64,000 nucleotides of DNA, taken from the NCBI GenBank assembly GCA_034401795.1, contig CM067360.1, positions 121,721,430 through 121,785,429 of the forward strand, read 5' to 3'. Shown piece after piece: positions 12,147 to 23,529 of this stretch (positions are counted from its first letter, which is position 1; each line of letters opens with the position of its first letter). Origin of the DNA: Chaetoderma sp. LZ-2023a (lineage: Eukaryota; Mollusca; Caudofoveata; Chaetodermatida; Chaetodermatidae). The notes below the pieces were generated by a model. It did no database searches. It was not told where the DNA came from and saw only the letters and a list, made by a program, of their open reading frames with translations. The translations under genes were made by a program, and so were the position numbers.

Positions 12147-13623
12147 CAATAAGCAATAAGACTAATACTATGGGTTTGCCTGTATCTGCTTGTTTGATGA
12201 CATCGATGACACACATGTAATACCTTACTCAAAATGGATGCGCAATAGTAGTAGATTACTTGGTTGCTGGTACACAACGATCTACGATTTTTTTCGGTGA
12301 TTCGCGGTTAACCATAGGGGGTGCATCATTTTTGTCAAATTCAAGCACTTTTCAAGACAGCTCATGGGTTTTCAAGTACTTTTCAAGGTTGAAACAAAAT
12401 GCAAGCACTTTTCAAGGCAAGGGGCAATATTCAAGCACTATTCATTTTTGTGCGAACCCTGTAAAAGAATTGGCCGATCGGGTTCATTTGAACAAACTTG
12501 GGATCCCTATGCCCTAAGGATGCTTCCTGCCAAACATAATTGAAATCGGCCTAGGAGTTCTCGAGAAGACATTTTAAATTTCCCATTGCTCTAGTATGGG
12601 TGCATTTGGCGGGAAAATAATACAAGATGGCCGCCAAATCGTTTATCCGACAGTTTTAAAAATGCCAAATTTGAGCTCCGAATACCCAAAACCATATATA
12701 GACCCAATTTCTGCCTCAAAATCCATCAAATAAAAAAATCCAATATGGCTGCCAAACATGCTATATTTTGATTGGCCCACGGCGAACATGTTTTTTGATG
12801 GACCAACTTCCCTTGAACAAACTTTAATAGCCCTTAGTCCCTGATCATATCTCCCAATTTTGGCCTTATCCCTTCAGCAGTTCTGGAGGTCGTTTTTGGG
12901 AAAACTAGGTCATCCAAGATGGCCACCGAACCATTTGGTCAATCAAGTCTTGTTGAACAAACTTGGCTTACCTCTTTCCCTAGATGATGTTTCATGAGTT
13001 TTGCATTGATTCCTAAAGTGGTTTCGGGGAAGAAGATTTTAAAAGCCGTTTCCTAAAATCGGCCAAAATCCAAGATGGTCACCGGCCAAATTGACCGATT
13101 GGCTCCATTTGAACAAACTTGGATCCCTATGCTCTAAGGATGCTTCCTGCCAAATATAATTGAAATCGGCCTCGTGGTTTTTGAGAAGTCGTTTAAAGGA
13201 AAAGTTGACTGATGGACGAACGGACACACGAAGGACGGTCGCAACAGCGTAAGCTCACTTGGCTTTTCAGGCCAGGTGAGCTAATAATGACTATTATCAA
13301 ATTAAAAGTGTTAAGTCAGCAAGAACTTCCAGTTAAATTAATTTCAAATTAGAATGCACAGTTGATGGCACATCATCTCAAATCCCTACGCTTTTGCCAA
13401 TTTGATGTTCTGCAACCCCGTTCCTCAACACACTCTCAACATATAACTGGGAAGCAGAACCTAATGTGAACATTGTCTCGCTGTCCGCAATCCAATCATA
13501 TGGGTAACCCACATAATTTTAGTTGAATTTGACCAACTTCGATGCTCTGCCCCATCCACCACCCCACCTGACTTGGTCATAGGGGCAGAACATAATACAA
13601 CGTTGTCTCACAATCGTACTCAG

Positions 13624-14048
13624 AACAAGAGGCCCAAGGGGCCTGTATCGCTCACCTGGACTTATTGGCCACTGACATATCCGAACAAAATGAGATAACC
13701 ACTGGAACTAGATGATATTTCATAAGTTTTGAATCAATCCCCCAAGCGGGTTCGGAAATTTTTAAACACATTTTAAACTAGAGCCAACCTCCAGAGGATC
13801 CTTCTAACCAAATTTGGTTGAAATCTATCAAGAAACCAAGAAGATGCATTTTGACACTTTTCGGTAAATTTTAAACAAAATCTAAGTTTTTTACCCCAAA
13901 ATTTGAAATATCAAAAACCTGCACGCCGTTAAGGAGGAGATACATTTTAAAGCAAAAGTTCACAGACGACAGACGGACAACAGATGACGGATGGACGGAC
14001 GGTCGCCACGGCATAAGCTCACTTGGCCTTTCAGGCCAGGTGAGCTAA
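13624..14048. repeat. Third AAGAGGCCC...AGGTGAGCTAA repeat unit (short)
   Basis: Opens 'aacaagaggcccaagg' and closes 'aggccaggtgagctaa', with one internal 'aatttggttgaaatc' block and a purine-rich 'gacagacggac' stretch before the close, as in the other units. Confidence 0.75.
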
Positions 14049-14890
14049 CAAGTGATTCATGAGAAGTCATTTGAAGCTTCACATTCTTTTCCTCTGGGAG
14101 CATTGTCATGAAAATAATGCAAGATGGCCACTGGCCAAATTTACCATTTGGTTTCCTTTTTAGATTTTTGCATCTCTACTCACCAATGATGTTTGGTAGC
14201 TCTTGAGAAGAAGCCATTTAAAATTTCCTGTTTTTGTATAAAACATTTGGTAGGAAAGCAATCCAAGATGCCAACAAATGGTTTATAGGACAGCACAAAA
14301 TTTGACATCGTCATAGCGATAAACATGTATAAAGCAGTTTTCTTTACTAAAATCCATCAAATAAGAAAATCCAATAAGCTGACCGAATGCTACAGTTTGA
14401 GTGGTCCACAGCAGCCATTTCTTTTTATGTATCAACTTCCTTTGAACAAGATTTTAATGGCCCTTAGTATCTAATCAGAATTCCTAAATTTCAGCCTGAT
14501 CCATTCCGCTGTAGTGGAGAAGTCAATGTTGCGAAAACTAGTTCATTGAAGATGGCCGCCAGATGAATAGACCAACCAGTTTCTCTCGAACAAACATGGT
14601 TTAGGACTAGATGAGGTTTTCAAAACAAATTGGCGAAGGGGTTTCATAGACATTTAAGAGTTTCTAAAAATGTTGAAAAATCCAAGATCGACACCCTCCA
14701 AATAGACTGATCAGCTCCATTTGAACAATCATGGATGTCTCTCAACCAAGGATGGTTCCTGGCAAATTTGGCTGTAATCAACACAGAGGTGCTAGAGAAG
14801 ACGTAGGGAAAAATTGATAACAGACGACAAACAAATGGACGACGGATGGTGACCATGGCATATGCTCACTTGGGATTTCAGGATAGATGA
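14049..14890. repeat. Diverged continuation of the 'aagatggccgcc' repeat family
   Basis: Contains 'caagatggccact', 'gaacaaacatgg', 'ttgaacaatcatgg' and a decayed close 'atagatgagctaag' near 14881-14895. No coding potential recognised. Confidence 0.55.
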
Positions 14891-15049
14891 GCTAAGCATT
14901 AACTAATTATTTCCTCCAAAAAATGAACTCCATACAAGAAAGTAATGACTGACTAGAGTAAACATAAGGCAGAACAGAACATTTGCCTGTTTCTGTTTGC
15001 CGTCTGTGTCGAAAAATTGTTGCCCTACTGAATATGTTGTCACATTTCC

Positions 15050-15500
15050 AAAGACAATGTTCTTTCACGTCATCACGTGATATGTAGGTGGGGGGGGGGG
15101 GGCTGATTTTTGTCAGATGTGATGCATTATGATGTCATATTTATTGCTGCATGATAAATGTCAGGATCTCAGCAACAATAGATCTTTCCACAGTAATGAC
15201 GTCATATGAAATCATTATCAGCTAAGCGGCGTGTAGGATGACGTCATAATCATTACATTATAAATGATTCTATAACTCTTAATAGCCTGACACGTTGTAC
15301 AAATTGTATGTCTCTACTATTTAATAAACATGCTGATAGGCAGCAACAGCATCCAGTCAAATTAGTTTCAAGATATTCAACAGCTTACCTGTATAGTTTT
15401 CTGGAAATTGATAGTCAGGGAGATCGTTCTATCCCAACACGAGCGATGCGTGGGCGGAGCTTAGCTAGAGATGGGCGGGGCATAGCTAAAAATGGAAAGG
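15050..15500. repeat. CRE-bearing dispersed element, about 450 bp
   Basis: Related copies are at 20910-21280, 50280-50700 and 51270-51620, with partial ones at 6095-6255 and 29220-29345. Landmarks in this orientation are paired 'tgacgtca' palindromes (15197-15204, 15239-15246), 'ttgtacaaattg', a half P1 palindrome (15343-15384), 'tatagttttctgg' and an end rich in 'tgggcggagcttagctag'. It has no ORF and looks like a non-autonomous transposon. The 'gggcggggcatagcta' end resembles the degenerate edge of the minisatellite at 8200-8260. Confidence 0.65.
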
Positions 15501-15689
15501 TCCATTCACAAGCATACAAACATTGTGTAAAGACTAACATAGGCTTGAGAGTGATTATTGCTTTAAGTAATCACGATCGATTATGTAAGAATAATCGTGA
15601 TTACTCGATTAATCAGCCTGGGCGCAAATTACCCAGTCATATCACCAGAGGCATATAGCAATGACGAATGGTGCAATGATGTTTAGAAA

Positions 15690-15785
15690 TATTTATTTGC
15701 AGGCCAAGAGAAGATTATTTTTGGAAATGTATCACTGGAAGTAACACATTTTCAAAAATAATCTCTTGGCCTGCATATGGACAAA
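15690..15785. repeat. P2 palindromic element, partial
   Basis: Carries 'caggccaagagaaga' and its inverse 'atctcttggcctgca' around 'gtatcactggaag'. The outer TTAA-type ends are not clear. From here to 16300 no gene was recognised. Confidence 0.55.
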
Positions 15786-16316
15786 AATTCGATGAGCAAA
15801 ATGTCCATGTTCGTGACCGATCACATTAACGAGTAATTAAAAGGTAGGTTTTGAAATATTTTACGCGGTAAAAATTATTCACGATTATTCTATTATTTAA
15901 TTTTTAATCAAATACATACACGATTTAATAGATAATCACGATTTTCGATTTAATGACGTGATCGCACAAGCCTAGACTAACATAGTACCGAGATCACTAA
16001 AACGAATTAGTACATAGTATTCAAGCTTAAATTGATAGTCCGTGTCTCAATTGATGATCGATGTATATTTTACCTCCATTTATGCTTCCATAGCGAATTA
16101 CCTATCCAAGACATTCGCCTCGCCTCAAAATGTTCGCCCCAAAGAGGCTATTCAGTAAGGCAAACATAGCGCATAGCCGAAAAGATGCTCAACGAATAAA
16201 ACAATTTCGCCTTACTGAACGCATGTGCTTTTGAACAATTTTTTCTGTAAATTAACCTGTTGGTCAAAACTGGTTAATAAAAATCAGAATTATTTCCTCA
16301 AAGAGAAAGTCCATTC

Positions 16317-16513
16317 ACCCTTTAATGACTAAAATTAATTTGAATGCCTATTTGCAGGCCAAGAGAAGAGTATTTTTGAAAATTTACCACTGGAATGACT
16401 AGTTATGGCCAGTTATTCCAGTGGTAAATTTTCAAAAGCGTCTCTTGCCCTGCAAATGGACTTTATTCGAAACCACCGCAGAGGCCGATTTTTTGGCTGG
16501 CTTCCGCATGAGA
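16317..16513. repeat. P2 palindromic MITE-like element
   Basis: Begins CCCTTTAATGAC after TTCA and ends ATGAGAG before TTAA. The arms carry 'gcaggccaagagaaga' and 'aaaatttaccactgg' with the inverse 'ccagtggtaaatttt'. It lies in the AP3B intron upstream of the acidic hinge, about 200 bases below an exon. Confidence 0.65.
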
Positions 16514-16727
16514 GTTAATTTTACATACAGAAAGAATATGTTATAAAACTTACAAGTGGACTGATTGGCTATATTTTCAAAGCAGTCATTCTAGAGGTAG
16601 ACTTTCTAAAATATTCTTCTCTCAAAACAACTACGAAGCACTGTTTGCATGTTCTGGTCATTTAGCAGGATATTTATAGAGTTATCTCCCTTGACAATGC
16701 TAAAGCGTCAATGATTGATTATCTCAC

Positions 16728-16937
16728 CATCTGAAGATTCGCTGGACGAATAAAATGACTTCCTTTTCTGCAGCTTTTTCTTGCCGGTCAGTTTTATCTC
16801 TGGCCACGGCATCGTAACTTCAACATTCCTTACTGATGGGTCGGGTGCCACCTCCGGCCAATCAGGCAGCTCCTGGTAACCATGGGCACGGGTGTTTAAA
16901 AGATGTGACATCGTAGCCAACTGATACTGATCACGGT
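16728..16937 (-). CDS. AP3B1: AP-3 complex beta subunit, end of trunk
   Basis: A 210-bp exon with acceptor TTACAG|ACCG and donor GATG|GTGAGAT, phase 1 in and out. It encodes [15 protein letters not shown], then [22 protein letters not shown], and ends [18 protein letters not shown]. The [24 protein letters not shown] block is highly characteristic of beta-3 adaptins, where it closes the trunk just before the acidic hinge. This is one of the strongest identifications in the window. The next exon found is 10.2 kb further down, at 6532. Confidence 0.92.
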
Positions 16938-17810
16938 CTGTAAAACAGTCAATTTCTACTCGCTAACTGACTCAGATAAATTACAGTTCAAATAACGTAT
17001 CATGCTTCCAAAACAAAATGTACTGTTGAATATTTTGGGACTAAATTTGGTTGGAAGCAACTAAAATGTGTCTGGGTTTTTTAGAAACATGAAAACTTAT
17101 TTATGAGCTGTACTATAACTACCTGCCATTCAGGGTCAGAGAGAGTCACCTGTTACGACAACATGTTTGTAAAAACTGACCTTTGCAGTTGACTCGAGAA
17201 ATGTCCATTTGCAAGTCAAGAGAAAAGTATTTTTGAAATCTTGCAACTAGAATGACTGGCTATATAACTGAGCCAACCAATCCAGTGCTAAATATTAAAA
17301 AATAAGTCATCTGTCTGCAAATAGCGATTTAACAAATTTGGCCAATGAAGGGTTAAATAATTACACTATCTCAAATGCTTTGAAGTTTTTAACTGTCTCG
17401 CTGCTGCAAGGCACCAGACAATAATTTCAATGCGCAATAATTCTGGACATTAGCCACCAACAACTTTCAGTCAAAATGTTTTCAAAATATCCAGCAGGCC
17501 CATATTTAAACCCAATTGAAAATGTACTCTGCAGAAATGCAGCAGGCAGACAAAGATAACTCGGATGAAAGTGAAATGATTTTGCTGGAACTCAATCTCA
17601 CGTGAGGCCATGTCAAAGCGTAGTACAGTACAGCTCAGAAATAACCTAAAATGTTTCCAAAATAAAAAGCAATGGCATCCAATTAGGCTTGCACAATATT
17701 GTCCTAGGAGGTATCTCGCTATATCGTGGTGAGAAAATCGCGATATTTCGATATATCATATAGCCTATTTTATGGTATATGAATTCATGGGGTGAATTGG
17801 TCGTGGGTTG

Positions 17811-18170
17811 AGTTGGACTGCACGGTTTGGCTTATGTAGACATGTCGGCTTTGCGGTCAGTTTTCATATCAGTTTTAACCGAATATGACTTTAATTGGTC
17901 AATTTCAACAAGAACTTTAAATCCAGTTGCCAAATGCTTAAAGAACGATCGATCGTTAATAACACGAAAATAGGACGACACAATTTCCCGGTGTAAATTT
18001 TTGACGCCTTACACCTTGGCTTGATGTATATCCTGTCCATCATTGTGGGAGCGAAATTATTACAGTGGACAAACTAAATAATGTTTATTACACCAAAATT
18101 AATCCAAAAATTTGACATTTCATGTCATCTTTGTGAAAATGTACAAATCACGTGATATTAGGAATGCACT
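17811..18170. repeat. Dispersed repeat shared with 31800-32160
   Basis: Both copies start with 'ctgcacrgtttggctta', pass 'cggttttaaccgaatat', 'aataacacgaaaat', 'tttcccggt' and 'ttattacaycaaaatta', and end near 'aaatcacgtgatatta'. No ORF. Probably a non-autonomous DNA transposon or solo terminal repeat; the class is unknown. Confidence 0.7.
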
Positions 18171-19007
18171 TTAGATCCATAGATATCTAACGTTTAGATC
18201 TGATCCGCATTTACCGAGTACCTGTTTACTAATAATAGTTAGCCGTCAGAAATATATCGGATAGTTCACCTTGCAGGCTAAAGCGTATATACCATCTCAT
18301 TTAGCTATCACATTTGTGAACGCACCCCCCCCCCCCCTCTCGCCTCCAAAAACAGGAGAGCAAGCAATATCACGTGATTTATATCTTTTCGCGACGCCAT
18401 TTATTGTCAAATTTAGGATTAATTTTGATTTTATAATCCATGCTTATTAAGAAATATACAATATTTATACCGTCCCAGGTAATAATTTCACTCACGTGAT
18501 CGTGGTTTTGAGGTATACAGTAGAGCGGCAAGAAATTGTACCAGTAAATTGCAATTGCGTTCAATTTTCGTATTATTGTCCATCTTTTAAAACACAATTT
18601 TAAAGAATGAACTTCAACTTCTTGTTGAGCTATTCCTAATATAGGCGCACCCCTCTCGAAAAGATGTTGGTTTGGAAATAAATTGAACAGATTGCCGTAA
18701 TAGAAGGCTACGCTACAAATACATGACAAATAGTCAGAATACGATGTGACAATAACATTTTCACGATATTTCAATTTTTTTTCAAAATATAATATATAAT
18801 AATATATAATATAGAAATATTTAACAGTACATTTTATTTTGTTTTGGAAACATGTCAAGTTGTTTCTGAGCGCGACTGTAGCAATTAATGCACCTACACA
18901 TGTAATAGAGAGATCCGATCTGTCACTCAAGTAAACATGCATCTGACATCATAATCAAATATGTCAACATGATGTAGCCCCAGTCACGAACATAGAAAAA
19001 TTTGTCA

Positions 19008-19080
19008 CTAACATGACTAAAGTAACTAACATGACTAAAGTAACTAACATGACTAAAGTAACTAACATGACTAAAGTGTA
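19008..19080. repeat. 18-bp tandem repeat, four copies
   Basis: The unit 'actaaagtaactaacatg' is repeated with almost no change in the intron downstream of exon 19206-19464 (in gene sense). Recent, non-coding. Confidence 0.9.
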
Positions 19081-19205
19081 CAAATTTTATGTCTTTGATA
19101 AATTAACAATTTAATAACCATTCTGTTAAATATTTTGAAACTCATTTGACTAAAAAGCTCGAGGTTTCTCAAGTAAGCTAGACTGTATCCAAGAATGACA
19201 CTAAC

Positions 19206-19464
19206 CTTTGAACTTTGATTCTAGTACAGGGGCAGGTTTTGCTGCTAAGAAAATCTTTTTTGCCCTCTTTGCCAATTCTCCGCCCTTTTCAGCCGGTAAT
19301 ATCAGCTGTCTAAGAAAACGGGATCTGTCACGAAGGTCATAATTCTGATCGTACTTCGCCAGGTTAAATACATACTGTCCAAGCAGCTTAACAACATTCA
19401 GCTTCGGAGTAGTTAAGCAAAGCTTGGCGGCTAAATTCAAAATTTGAAGTTTTACTATATCTTC
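19206..19464 (-). CDS. AP3B1: AP-3 complex beta subunit, trunk exon
   Basis: A 259-bp exon with acceptor TTACAG|GAAG and donor CAAAG|GTTAG, phase 0 in and phase 1 out. It encodes [15 protein letters not shown], then [46 protein letters not shown]. The KYDQNYDxRDRxRFxRQL and KIFLAxKPAPxLES blocks are hallmarks of the beta-3 adaptin trunk, helical repeats that pack against the other AP-3 subunits on endosomal membranes. Both boundaries match the neighbouring exons in phase. Confidence 0.95.
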
Positions 19465-19646
19465 CTGTAACAAAAAGAAAAAGGATGAATTATGATAATC
19501 ATTTAATTATATTAAAAGACAATAGAAGAAAAAATTTAAATTCTTAAATTATTTACATATTTTTTATTAAATTTTACATTATAGTTCATAAATAAGTTAC
19601 AATATTTGCAAAATAATAACAGAACCATGTTTGCAAGAAATCTTCT

Positions 19647-19910
19647 GTTGAATATTCTGAGCATAATTGGATTGAAGACATTGCTGCCTTAGACAGGCAG
19701 CAATGTCTTCCAATCCAATTAAGTTCAAAATATTAAACAGGATATGCTGTACATAGTAAACAAGAGACCTGTGACACTCACCTGGACCATTAGCATTTGA
19801 ACCATTTGCATAAATAGATATGATGGATAATTTTCGGAAAATCCAAGATGGCCACCCAAAAAATTTACCAATTAAAATTCTGAATAGAAATTCTAGAGCC
19901 TACTTTTTAT
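19647..19910. repeat. P1 palindrome plus truncated AAGAGACC unit
   Basis: The hairpin at 19647-19740 has long arms ('attggattgaagacattgctg' type) and is followed by 'gtaaacaagagacctg' and 'gcatttgaaccatttgcat', the same order as at 8557-8830. It breaks off at about 19905 after 'aattctagagcctac'. This shows the P1 hairpin and the AAGAGACC unit moved or were duplicated together. Confidence 0.75.
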
Positions 19911-20329
19911 TTCATTTTGGAAACAAGGTATTTCTGAGCTATACTGCATACAAATTTTGGGAAAGGGTAGACTAATATAATATAGTATAACTAATTTGAC
20001 CAGTATTTCTTGCCTAAAGAATAGCATTTATCTAAGTGAATCATCATATATAATGCAGTGATCATTTGATCACAAGAGGCAGATGAGAGTGCAGCAATGG
20101 CAAGTTAGCAAACCTGCACTCTCTGCAAAAGTTCCAGACTGACTAGAGGAATAATTCTAACCAGAATCACCTAAATTTCAGGTGATTTAATTTAAGAGAG
20201 TTATAAAACTAATGTATGACCTTTGAAGTAGGCAACCAGTATGAATGATTTTCAAGTACTTAATATAAGTTAGAAAATTGTTACAGCTGAACTCACATTT
20301 GATGTATGAAACAGGAATTCAGAGGAATT

Positions 20330-20690
20330 ATATAGCTCACCTGTTTCTTCTTTGTCACTGTGACCTTGACCTGGTGACCTCTGTGTCACCATGCTGCTTC
20401 CATAAGTTATAGGTAAACATGTAGCGAGCTTTAGTTCCAATAGGGTTAACTAATACTGAACTATAAGGTTAATGTAAATGATTTGCTCAATGCAAAAACC
20501 TAACGTTGGAAAAGAAGAGGTCAAATAGCAAGACAAGAGTGATCTTGACCTTTGACTTAGTGACCTCACTATCATCATGCTGGCTCCTTATGGTATAGGC
20601 AACCTGGTGGCCAAGTTTGGTTCCAATAGGATTAGGCAATCCTAAAATAGAGGCAAAGGCGATCTGTTAAACGCAGAAACTTAATGTTGA
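20330..20690. repeat. GACCTTGACC-type bivalve repeat
   Basis: Contains 'tgaccttgacctggtgacc' and 'gatcttgacctttgactt' followed each time by 'agtttggttccaatagg'. Related copies are at 51945-52230 and 52893-53345. Non-coding. Confidence 0.8.
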
Positions 20691-20909
20691 CACAGCCTCC
20701 GTTGTAACCGTCTGAAAAGTCATAGCTACGTCTTGCTTTCTACTTCGCAGGCAAGACAAAAATGGCGTAGCTCCATTAAGAAAATCAATACATAGATGTT
20801 CAGATTGATTGCAAGACATGGATTGGCAGATGAATAAATAGTGTACAGAAATATATCTATGTCGACTAGAGCCTGATAACACAGGTTACTGGGCCCGATT
20901 GACCTTTAC

Positions 20910-21280
20910 ATTTTTAGCTATGCCACGCCAATCACTAGCTAAGCTCCACCCACACCTCGCCGTGTTGGGATTGATCGATCCCCAAATGCCCTAGTTATCA
21001 ATTTCCTGAAAACTATACAGGGAAGCTGTTGAATATTTTGTAACTAATTTGACTGGGTGCCGTTGCTGGCTATGGCAGCAACAGCGCCCAGTCAAATTAG
21101 TTTCAAAATATTCAACAGAATATTTATTAAATAGTAAAAGCAAACAATTTGTACAACAACGCATAGACCGTCTTCAAATATGTGTTCGCGACGTACTTAT
21201 CGACGTCATTCATGACGTCATTTATTATGATGTCATTGTACACATCACGCAGTTCATTATGACGTCATATGATGGGTGAG
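20910..21280. repeat. CRE-bearing dispersed element with intact P1 palindrome
   Basis: Order: 'agctatgccacgcc', 'agctccacccacacc', 'gttgggattgatcgatcc', the P1 palindrome at 21026-21118 (about 45-bp arms), 'ttgtacaac', then two perfect TGACGTCA sites (21213-21220, 21260-21267). Same family as 15050-15500, in the opposite orientation. Confidence 0.75.
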
Positions 21281-21390
21281 TACTCTGTAAAGGTGAATTG
21301 GCCCTATATTGGGCCAGTACCTGTCCAGTTACATGAATTAATGGGAAGATTGTTTCTAAGAAAGATAATTATACCTGCAGCACAGCCTAC

Positions 21391-21558
21391 CTCTGCTATA
21401 AAGCTTTTGGCCATTTTTCGGAGAACATCAGGAGCAATTCGTGGCACTCTCTCGCTGTATTCACCAATCAACCAGAGAATACTCGCCCTCGCCATGGGAA
21501 CGGTGATTTTATCCAGCATCTTAGCCATATGTATGATGATATCTTTATGTTCTGTAGG
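21391..21558 (-). CDS. AP3B1: AP-3 complex beta subunit, trunk exon
   Basis: A 168-bp exon (56 codons), phase 0 at both ends, acceptor TTCTCAG|CC and donor GCAGAG|GTAGG. It encodes [39 protein letters not shown] and [16 protein letters not shown]. The [11 protein letters not shown] and [15 protein letters not shown] blocks are diagnostic for beta-type adaptins, and this wording is beta-3. An open frame continues past the donor (VGCAAG...), but the next exon starts with EDIVKL exactly where the family continues. Confidence 0.96.
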
Positions 21559-22233
21559 CTGAGAAAATAGTGGTACATCCTTCAATTTCACTTAGAGTTG
21601 ATAACCCTTTAATGGTCAAGCCAGTCAAAACCCGCCTTTGTAGTGATCTTGAGAAATGTCCATTTACAAGTCAAGATGACTTTTTTTAATTTTATGGCTG
21701 GAATGACTGGTTAGATAACCAAGCAAGTTAGTCAAATGGTAAATTTTCAAAAAGTCTCGTCTTGGTCTACAAATCGCTATTCAACAAGCAAATATTTAGA
21801 TTTTCTTGATGAACTTGTTAACTTTAAATCAACGATATTTTCTATTCTTAAATTCCATTCATGTATAATAAGATACGTGTAACTGGTGTTCATATTGGAA
21901 CCAATATTGCTAGATGCAGCTGCTGTCTAAGATATCAACTGGTTTCAGTAACATTGTCTCCCAAATGTACACCAGAATTTCTTCTAGTACCGCTGCAACA
22001 AAGAACCTCTTGACCTCCAGTGTGATAAGTGTCTAGTGTCGGGAATTGGTACTATTTTTGTGATTGATGATTGGTTTTATATACTAACCGATGATCAGTT
22101 AATGATTAATCATAACAGGTTCTCATTTTTTTACTCATTTTGATTGCAGTAATTATAGAGCGTTCGAGGATAATTGTACCCCTTTCAAACCAAGTCACAG
22201 GTATGACAGATTCTTAATAATTTAAGAAATAAT

Positions 22234-22325
22234 CTGTTGAATATTTTGAAACTAATTTGACTGGATACTGTTGCTGCCTTAGGCAGTAACAGCTTCCAGT
22301 CAAATAAGTTTCAAAATATTCAACA
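22234..22325. repeat. P1 palindrome
   Basis: Arms 'ctgttgaatattttgaaac' and its inverse around 'gttgctgccttaggcag'. Embedded in the hAT-like element; the same position is occupied in the related element (33504-33590). Confidence 0.85.
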
Positions 22326-22555
22326 TGTTATTGGTATGGTTGCTTTGAAATTAACATACTATTTCAGTGCTGAAAGAATTAATGTCTTGGACTAAGGAGT
22401 AATACTACATAGTTGTAACAATTAAATTTAAATTATTTTCCATAAAGTATTTGTTTTCTAGCTTGACCAGTTAAAATATAGTAATAAAGTCAATTTATAA
22501 ACAACCAAATTCGATTTCTGAAATCATGATCGATCGGTTGGTTGAACATGCAAAC

Positions 22556-22765
22556 TCAAAAAAGCATCCGCTATTGTTTCTACGAGAATTCTTAATACTT
22601 ACCAGATGTACTATTATGATAATGTCTATTATCTAGTCTAGCTCAAAATAAACAATTAAAACTCTGCACTCTCCTGGTCCTGCCCATACTGTGTCCGGGA
22701 ATTACCATAGCTCCAGGTACCGAGTCAATTCCCAATCACAGTCAGATTCGTGTTATATTTGCCTT
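22556..22765. repeat. DIRS A right inverted terminal repeat
   Basis: Inverted copy of 28535-28721, about 190 bp, sharing 'cttaccagatgtactattatg', 'tagtctagctcaaaataaac' and 'caattcccaatcacagtc'. The outermost bases differ from the left repeat: this side ends with an A-rich 'tcaaaaaagcatccgc' and a 'tctacgagaattctt' extension. Confidence 0.9.
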
Positions 22766-22820
22766 GACAAACAGCGAAAGCAGCTCAGCCTCACCTCAGC
22801 TTGGTGGCTGAGGCAGGGCC

Positions 22821-22922
22821 ATAGTACATCTGGTAAGTATTAAGAATTCTCGTAGAAACAAAAGCGCATGCTTTTTTTATTCTACTTCGAATAATACTTA
22901 CCAGATGTACTATTATGATAAA
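22821..22922. repeat. DIRS A internal complementary region
   Basis: Equals the outer end of the right terminal repeat joined to the outer end of the left one; the junction lies between 22879 and 22880 (ttttttta|ttctacttcg). In the DIRS model this region templates completion of the ends through a circular intermediate. Counterparts: B 36079-36180, C 55377-55477. Confidence 0.9.
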
Positions 22923-23529
22923 CTCCGGATTTCAACAGACAAGAAATACCGGTGGGAGGAGGTGAGGCTCGAACCAGCACTCATCTACCATCCAACAGAG
23001 AAGGTTGTGAAGAGATTAGAACCCTGGCATACGCTTGGGTTCTGCCATCTGACTCATAAGAGTGCTAAACTTCCATGGTCTAGACCGCGCTCCCCCCCTC
23101 TTTTGTCCGCACAAAATCCAGGGGGATGTCGAAAAAAGGGGATGCAACACCCACCAGATCTGTGTCAGCCTCAAGTCTCAGCTAGGGCAGTCCAGTAGAG
23201 TGCATATAAGCTCATACAACTTCTAATTTTGAAAAAATATCAGTATATCGATTAAGTTTTCAAATTGGAATGAGTCTAATGTCTGTTTGAGAGGATAAGT
23301 ATACTCTTACACCAGACCACTTAACTAAGCAGTCTGGTATTTCGACTGTAAGTAAATTATTATTAGTCACTTAATTAATGTAAACACTCACCATTTTGAG
23401 TGCTTGTTCTTTCTTGATCATCCCAGGAGCTCGGCCCAATCCACAGTCATTCACTGGTCATGTGCATGCTCTTGTTCAGTGCAGGAGGAAGTAACTTGCG
23501 ATGTTTGTGAAATAGTGGTCGGATGTGGC

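Larger units (their letters stand above)
10301..13272. repeat. Second AAGAGGCCC...AGGTGAGCTAA repeat region with nested pieces
   Basis: Opens with 'aacaagaggcccaagg' and closes with 'aggccaggtgagctaa'. Inside are repeated 'ccaagatggccgccaa', 'aacaaacttgg' and 'ccttagtcc' blocks in direct order (10320-10700, 12470-13010, 13050-13210). Between the blocks sit a P2 MITE-like palindrome, a 50-bp hairpin at 12044 and unannotated AT-rich sequence. No gene was recognised; frames at 11382-11696 and 11490-11699 lie on opposite strands of the same stretch and have no certain domain. Confidence 0.65.
16938..19205. other. AP3B intron with repeat remnants
   Basis: Contains a half P1 palindrome (about 17028-17065), P2 arms ending 'aatgaagggttaa' (near 17200-17356), a 'ggcttgcacaatat...cgatatatcat' segment (17686-17765), and the dispersed repeat at 17811-18170. 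A minus-strand 187-residue frame at 18379-18942 is AT-rich, lacks recognisable domains and is probably chance. A 13-C run lies near 18325. Confidence 0.6.

Noticed and set aside
18379..18942. 187-residue minus-strand frame as a gene
   Set aside because: AT-rich, no recognised domain, lies in an AP3B intron, composition like random AT-rich DNA with hydrophobic bias; kept only as a note.
19008..19080. Short tandem repeat as a CRISPR-like array
   Set aside because: Four 18-bp units without spacers in a eukaryotic intron; a plain tandem repeat.
22980..23060. tRNA gene in the DIRS 3' region
   Set aside because: A B-box-like GGTTCGAGCC is present, but I could not fold an acceptor stem or anticodon arm at proper spacing.
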